Below the pieces are notes generated by a model. It ran no database searches. It was not told the DNA's origin and worked only from the letters and a program-made list of their open reading frames with translations. Shown here in pieces: positions 60,462 to 64,000 of a stretch of DNA of 64,000 nt. The stretch's first letter is position 1, and every line of letters begins with the position of its first letter. Origin of the DNA: Stutzerimonas stutzeri (GTDB lineage: Bacteria > Pseudomonadota > Gammaproteobacteria > Pseudomonadales > Pseudomonadaceae); assembly GCF_018138085.1 (NCBI RefSeq), contig NZ_CP073105.1:1302001-1366000 (forward strand), read 5' to 3'. Made by a program: the position numbers and the translations under genes.

Positions 60462-60552
60462 TTGGGGTATTCTAGGTATTGCTCGGATGTTAACGTCGCG
60501 CGCAACCAGCTCATCACCCTGCGAATCCTGCGTCTGCATCAAGGAGAGATAC

Positions 60553-60657
60553 GTGTTCAAATCGCTACGGTTGACCAACTTCAAGGCATGGAAAGACACA
60601 GGGGAAATTAGTCTGGCGCCCCGGGTTTCGTGGAGGCCTCAACTCTTGAGAAGATGA
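60553..60657 (+). pseudogene. N-terminal fragment of an AAA-family ATPase, cut by the IS3 element
   Basis: AAGGAG, 6 bases, then GTG at 60553 starts MFKSLRLTNFKAWKDTGEIS followed by LAP, the exact N-terminus pattern of SMC/OLD-like AAA ATPases (DUF3696 type), where a P-loop would come about ten residues later. After 23 codons the frame enters the IS end and stops at 60657. The gene body is missing from the window. Such ATPases are often parts of defence systems, but this fragment cannot show that. Confidence 0.7.
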
Positions 60658-60661
60658 GGCC

Positions 60662-60985
60662 ATGAAAAAGACTACGACCTACTCCCCTGAAGTCCGTGAA
60701 CGTGCCGTGCGCATGGTTCTGGAGCATTTGAACGACTATCCCTCCGAGTGGGCCGCCATTGAAGCCATCGCGCCGAAGATTGGCTGTGCAGCGCAGACGT
60801 TGCATGGCTGGATTCGCCGTCATCAGACCGACGCAGGTCAGCGTCCAGGCCCGACAACCGAAGAGCGCGAACGCATCAAGGCGTTGGAGCGGGAGAACCG
60901 CGAACTGCGCAAAGCCAATGAAATTCTGCGTCTGGCCAGTGCGTATTTTGCCCAGGCGGAGCTCGACCGCCGCACCAAGTCCTGA
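60662..60985 (+). CDS. IS3-family OrfA
   Basis: 107 residues with an N-terminal helix-turn-helix ([20 protein letters not shown] to [17 protein letters not shown]) and a C-terminal leucine-zipper-like region ([20 protein letters not shown]) ending [14 protein letters not shown]. OrfA binds the IS ends. It is intact and is expected to be made alone or as part of an OrfAB fusion by -1 frameshifting. Confidence 0.92.
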   Translation: MKKTTTYSPEVRERAVRMVLEHLNDYPSEWAAIEAIAPKIGCAAQTLHGWIRRHQTDAGQRPGPTTEERERIKALERENRELRKANEILRLASAYFAQAELDRRTKS

Positions 60986-61884
60986 GGGCTTTTGTCGATC
61001 AGTACCGTGACCGTCTTGGGGTCGAGTCGATCTGCCGCGTCTTACAGATCGCCCCGTCCGGTTACCGTAGGCATGCGGCCCAGCAGCGCAACCCCGAATT
61101 ACGTTGCTGCCGCGCTCGACGCGATGACGCATTGATCATGGAAATCCAGCGCGTATGGGACACCAACATGCAGTGCTATGGCGCAGTGAAGGTCTGGAAG
61201 CAGTTACGGCGAGAAGGCATCGCAGCTGCCAGGTGCACGGTAGAGCGATTGATGCGTCGTGCTGGATTACAGGGCATAAGGCGTGGCCAGGTCGTGCGCA
61301 CAACGGTGGCTGGCGACAAGGCTCTTTGCCCTCTGGATCGCGTCCAACGCCAGTTCCATGCCGACCGCCCGAACCAGTTGTGGGTGTCGGACTTCACCTA
61401 TGTATCGACCTGGCAGGGCTGGCTGTACGTGGCGTTCGTGATCGACGTCTTTGCACGCCGGATCGTCGGCTGGCGAGTCAGTACTAGCATGAACACAGAC
61501 TTCGTACTGGATGCCCTGGAGCAAGCCCTGTATGCCCGTCAGCCGCATTGCACAGGTGGGCTGATCCATCACAGCGACCGTGGCAGTCAGTACGTCTCCA
61601 TTCGCTACACTGAGCGATTGGCAGAGGCCGGTATAGAGCCCTCGGTGGGTAGCAAGGGAGACAGCTACGATAACGCCCTGGCCGAAACCATCAACGGGCT
61701 GTACAAGGCCGAGCTGATTTACCGTCAGTCATGGAAGAGCCGCGAAGCCGTCGAAATGGCGACCTTGAAATGGGTGCACTGGTACAACCACCAACGCCTG
61801 CTGAGCTCAATCGGCTATATCCCGCCTGCGGAGGCTGAGGCAAACTTCCACCAGCAGCAAACAGATCAGGCCGTGGCGGCCTGA
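60982..61884 (+). CDS. IS3-family transposase OrfB (DDE, made by -1 frameshift)
   Basis: The frame is open from 60922 in the -1 phase relative to OrfA and continues past the OrfA stop ([20 protein letters not shown], then [10 protein letters not shown]), so the product is expected as an OrfAB fusion; the first ATG is only at 61138. The rve-type catalytic core has Asp in [10 protein letters not shown], Asp in [11 protein letters not shown] and Glu in [17 protein letters not shown]. It ends ADQAVAA-like at 61884 without internal stops, so the element may still be active. Confidence 0.9.
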   Translation: MRAFVDQYRDRLGVESICRVLQIAPSGYRRHAAQQRNPELRCCRARRDDALIMEIQRVWDTNMQCYGAVKVWKQLRREGIAAARCTVERLMRRAGLQGIRRGQVVRTTVAGDKALCPLDRVQRQFHADRPNQLWVSDFTYVSTWQGWLYVAFVIDVFARRIVGWRVSTSMNTDFVLDALEQALYARQPHCTGGLIHHSDRGSQYVSIRYTERLAEAGIEPSVGSKGDSYDNALAETINGLYKAELIYRQSWKSREAVEMATLKWVHWYNHQRLLSSIGYIPPAEAEANFHQQQTDQAVAA

Positions 61885-61920
61885 CTTAAACGAAACGGCC
61901 TCCACGAAACCCGGGGTGAT

Positions 61921-62916
61921 TCATACCGGCAATACGTGCGTTTTCGAGCAGGGCATGACGGGAATGTCGTGTTGTTTCAAACGCTCGCGCAATAAGGCGG
62001 TGTTGATCTGTAGCTTCTGGCGCTCGTCATCGCTTGACTTGAGATGCTCGACACTTGCCAGGCAGCCAGCCGTGACGGCAGGAGGAAGGGACGTGGTAAA
62101 GATGAAGCCTGTCGCAAAGGAACGTACTGCGTCCACGATGACGCGGGTCGATGCGATGTAACCACCGATTACGCCGATGGCCTTGGCCATGGTGCCTTGG
62201 ATGATGTCGATCTTGTCGACCAGGTCGAGCTCGGCAGCGATGCCAGCCCCTCGAGCGCCGTACATGCCGACCGCATGAACTTCGTCGAGATAGGTCAGCG
62301 CGTTGAAGCGCTTGGCAACTTCCACGATGTCGGCAATCGGTGCGATGTCGCCGTCCATCGAGTAGATCGACTCGAACACAATCAGCTTCGGTTGACCAAT
62401 TGGATAGCGGGACAGTATCTGCGCCAGGTGTTCCACGTCGTTATGGCGAAACACCTGCCGTTCATTCGGTGTTGCTCGGATGCCGTTGACGATCGATGCG
62501 TGATTCAGCGCATCGCTGATCACGACACAATCGGGGATTTGCCTCAGCAGGCATTGGAGGGTGGCGTCGTTCGAGCCAAAGCCGGTCGGGAAAACCAGTG
62601 CCGCTTCTTTATCGTGCCAGTCGGCAAGGCTCGCCTCGAGTCGCTCATAAAGCTCGTAGGAGCCACCGATGTTGCGCGAACCGCCTGAGCCAGCGCCGTA
62701 CGTTTCCAATGCCAGGTGCATCTGCTCGCGTACGGTCGGGTGCTGCGACATTCCTAGGTAGTCGTTGCTGCACCATACAACGACCGGATCCGGCTGCTCG
62801 CCGTTCAGCTTGGCGAACGGATACTGGCCGCAGATGCGATTGAGAGTGGTGAAGGTGCGGTACTGGTTGGAGGACTTCAGTAACTCCAGTTGCTCACGAA
62901 GCAATGATTGGTACAT
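61921..62916 (-). pseudogene. hemA: 5-aminolevulinate synthase, C-terminally truncated by the IS
   Basis: Condenses glycine and succinyl-CoA to 5-aminolevulinate (PLP alpha-oxoamine synthase). The start is the ATG at 62916 (MYQSLLREQLELL) after AGGAG; 331 residues remain of about 400. ALA-synthase hallmarks: VVVWCSNDYLGMSQHP at 46-60, SDALNHASIVNGIR near 134-147, TYLDEVHAVGMYG at 208-220 with the PLP-binding Asp211, and Lys245 in GTMAKAIGVIGGY. The frame ends in the outer TGA of the IS. Missing residues belong to the C-terminal domain, so activity is doubtful. Confidence 0.82.
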
Positions 62917-62992
62917 CCGAATATCTCCTGAAAGATCAAGCCGCTCGATGCCGGCCAGCTGTCTGGAACGGGGCATTGGCGACGAGGAGTTA

Positions 62993-63052
62993 TTCTTAAT
63001 CCCGCTTCGATGGGGTTACAATTTGACCTCTTATACTATTACTGGAGAGTAA
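62993..63052. promoter_or_regulatory. shared control region of the ALA synthase and XRE regulator genes
   Basis: On the minus strand, TTGTAA and TAAGAA (complement of 63016-63021 and 62993-62998) are 17 bases apart and could drive the ALA synthase gene. On the plus strand, TTACT (63039-63043) and AGTAA (63048-63052) flank GGAG, the ribosome binding site of the regulator, so a protein bound there could block its own translation or transcription. Candidate only. Confidence 0.4.
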
Positions 63053-63056
63053 CTGG

Positions 63057-63920
63057 ATGAGCGCGCCTCGCAGCCTTGAGCGAAACCGGGCGGAGCTGGC
63101 CAACTTTCTGCGAAGCCGCCGTGAACGTATTTCTCCACAGGACGTGGGCTTGCCTTCTGGTGCAAGACGGCGGACTCCGGGGCTTCGACGGGAGGAAGTC
63201 GCAGCCCTCGCCGGGGTAGGACTGTCCTGGTACACCTGGCTGGAGCAGGGGCGAGAGATCAGCGTATCTGCAACTTTCCTCGAAAATCTGTCGCGCACGT
63301 TGAAGCTGGACGCCACCGAAAGACGGCATCTTTTTCTGCTGGCGCATCAGAGGCTTCCGCCAGAGCCGGGCAAAACCTGGTGTGTCGTGCCACCGCTCGT
63401 TCATCGGTTGATGGCCGACCTCCCAATGCGTCCAGCGTACGTCCTCAATCTTCGCTGGGATGTGCTGGCTTGGAACGCGGCTGCAGATAAGGTATTCGCT
63501 TTCTCGAGCGTTCCGACAGAGCGGCGCAACTTCCTTTGGCTGTTGTTCACCGCATCTTCAATGCGCGCATTGCTCGACCCGTGGGAGGATCAGGCCCTGC
63601 AAATCCTGTCGAGTTTTCGCCGTGATTTCGTCAGGGCAGCCAAGGACCCCGACATTGGAGCATTAGTTAAAGATTTGGAGAAGATAGATACCGATTTCAG
63701 GACCTGGTGGCGGCAACAGGATATTCCTGGACCCTGTCAGGGCATCCGGAATTTTCAGATCGACGGGATCGGCCAGGTGGTGTTCGATCACACCTCACTC
63801 ACGATCGATGTCGACCGGGACTTGCGGCTTGTCTACTATGCGGCGAAAGAGGGGCAGGTGCAAAGCCGGCATTTTGAGCGATGGCTGACGACCTCGAGCG
63901 GAAACGCGATCGGCGTGTAG
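63057..63920 (+). CDS. XRE-family regulator with MmyB-like ligand-binding domain
   Basis: 287 residues. The N-terminal helix-turn-helix of about residues 10-85 is of the type ELANFLRSRRERISPQDVGL, RRRTPGLRREEVAALAGVGL, SWYTWLEQGREISVSATFLE. The rest (about 110-280) is an MmyB-like domain (RPAYVLNLRWDVLAWNAAAD, NFLWLLFTASSMRALLDPWE, FDHTSLTIDVDRDLRLVYYA). Members of this family in actinobacteria and proteobacteria regulate neighbouring enzymes and may bind fatty-acid-like ligands. It is divergent from the truncated ALA synthase, its likely target. Confidence 0.88.
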   Translation: MSAPRSLERNRAELANFLRSRRERISPQDVGLPSGARRRTPGLRREEVAALAGVGLSWYTWLEQGREISVSATFLENLSRTLKLDATERRHLFLLAHQRLPPEPGKTWCVVPPLVHRLMADLPMRPAYVLNLRWDVLAWNAAADKVFAFSSVPTERRNFLWLLFTASSMRALLDPWEDQALQILSSFRRDFVRAAKDPDIGALVKDLEKIDTDFRTWWRQQDIPGPCQGIRNFQIDGIGQVVFDHTSLTIDVDRDLRLVYYAAKEGQVQSRHFERWLTTSSGNAIGV

Positions 63921-64000
63921 CAGGCCGTTAACCAATACTTGGGTAAGTGAGGTAGGCAGGCCGCACATAGCACATGGTTACTAAGACTTCGGTGTACGCC

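Larger units (their letters stand above)
60612..61923 (+). mobile_element. IS3-family insertion sequence
   Basis: Terminal inverted repeats of 20 bp (CCCCGGGTTTCGTGGAGGCC) are perfect at 60619-60638 and 61897-61916. The right end carries seven more bases to TGA at the outer edge, as normal for IS3 elements; the matching seven bases at the left (60612-60618) differ. Two overlapping frames encode OrfA and, in the -1 frame, the DDE transposase OrfB. No 3-4 bp target duplication is seen, and the flanking genes differ, so this copy was probably involved in a rearrangement. Confidence 0.9.

Noticed and set aside
60417..60599. 60-codon minus-strand frame over the hairpin after the LysE remnant
   Set aside because: It crosses the hairpin and the start of the ATPase remnant in antisense and has no support.
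56970..64000. CRISPR array or complete phage-defence operon in the island
   Set aside because: No regularly spaced repeats and no cas-type genes; the only defence-like trace is the 23-codon ATPase fragment.

Overview
The window looks like a chromosomal segment of a Pseudomonas-type gammaproteobacterium, most plausibly of the Pseudomonas stutzeri (Stutzerimonas) group. This rests on the very high GC coding bias, the gene order (valS-holC-pepA-lptFG; queA-tgt-yajC-secDF; suhB, trmJ-cysE-isc; ndk-rlmN-pilF-rodZ-ispG-hisS-yfgM-bamB-der; leuA; guaB-guaA), which I recall as typical of Pseudomonas, and a NosA/OprC-type copper receptor as described in denitrifying P. stutzeri. No search could be run, so the species call is inference.

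Positions 1-56969 are almost entirely ordinary core genome. 1-4068: rlmF (cut by the window edge), an MFS transporter, a small winged-helix protein and an NhaD-type Na+/H+ antiporter. 4386-9800: valS, an uncharacterised small gene, holC and pepA on the minus strand. 9988-12163: lptF-lptG, the inner-membrane part of the LPS export ABC system. 12204-13533: an RDD membrane protein, a cold-shock protein with a long leader, and tRNA-Leu(CAA). 13649-19057: queuosine genes queA-tgt, then yajC-secD-secF. 19132-20541: a glycine-zipper protein and suhB. 20692-27916: trmJ-cysE followed by the complete isc operon (iscR-iscS-iscU-iscA-hscB-hscA-fdx-iscX), with an IscR-type operator in front of iscR; cysE upstream links cysteine supply to Fe-S assembly. 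28074-37276: ndk to der. 37283-45764: a second serine acetyltransferase, a methionine/glutamine transaminase overlapping an omega-amidase, DUF2238 protein, endonuclease I, an EamA transporter, a zinc alcohol dehydrogenase and leuA. 46053-48751: a His/Cys-rich DUF2946 protein plus the copper receptor. 48848-52976: an MscS channel, an isochorismatase-like hydrolase, an M23 peptidase and xseA. 53116-56969: a CxxC protein, guaB and guaA.

Positions 56970-64000 are accessory DNA that starts exactly at the 3' end of guaA, a known integration hotspot. A tyrosine integrase lies next to five CTATCG motifs packed into about 160 bp. It is followed by a two-gene cassette that reads like a HicA-like toxin plus a helix-turn-helix partner behind a 22-bp palindrome, then an AlpA-like regulator. 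Beyond that the DNA is decayed: a LysE exporter remnant, the first 23 codons of an AAA ATPase cut by an IS3-family element, and on the other side of that element a 5-aminolevulinate synthase missing its C-terminus, divergent from an XRE/MmyB-type regulator. The two broken genes flanking the IS do not belong together, which points to a deletion or rearrangement through the IS.

The best candidate for something undescribed is the palindrome/HicA-like/HTH cassette at 58537-59392. The truncated ALA synthase with its regulator is the second: pseudomonads normally make ALA from glutamyl-tRNA, so this gene is probably part of an acquired specialised pathway.
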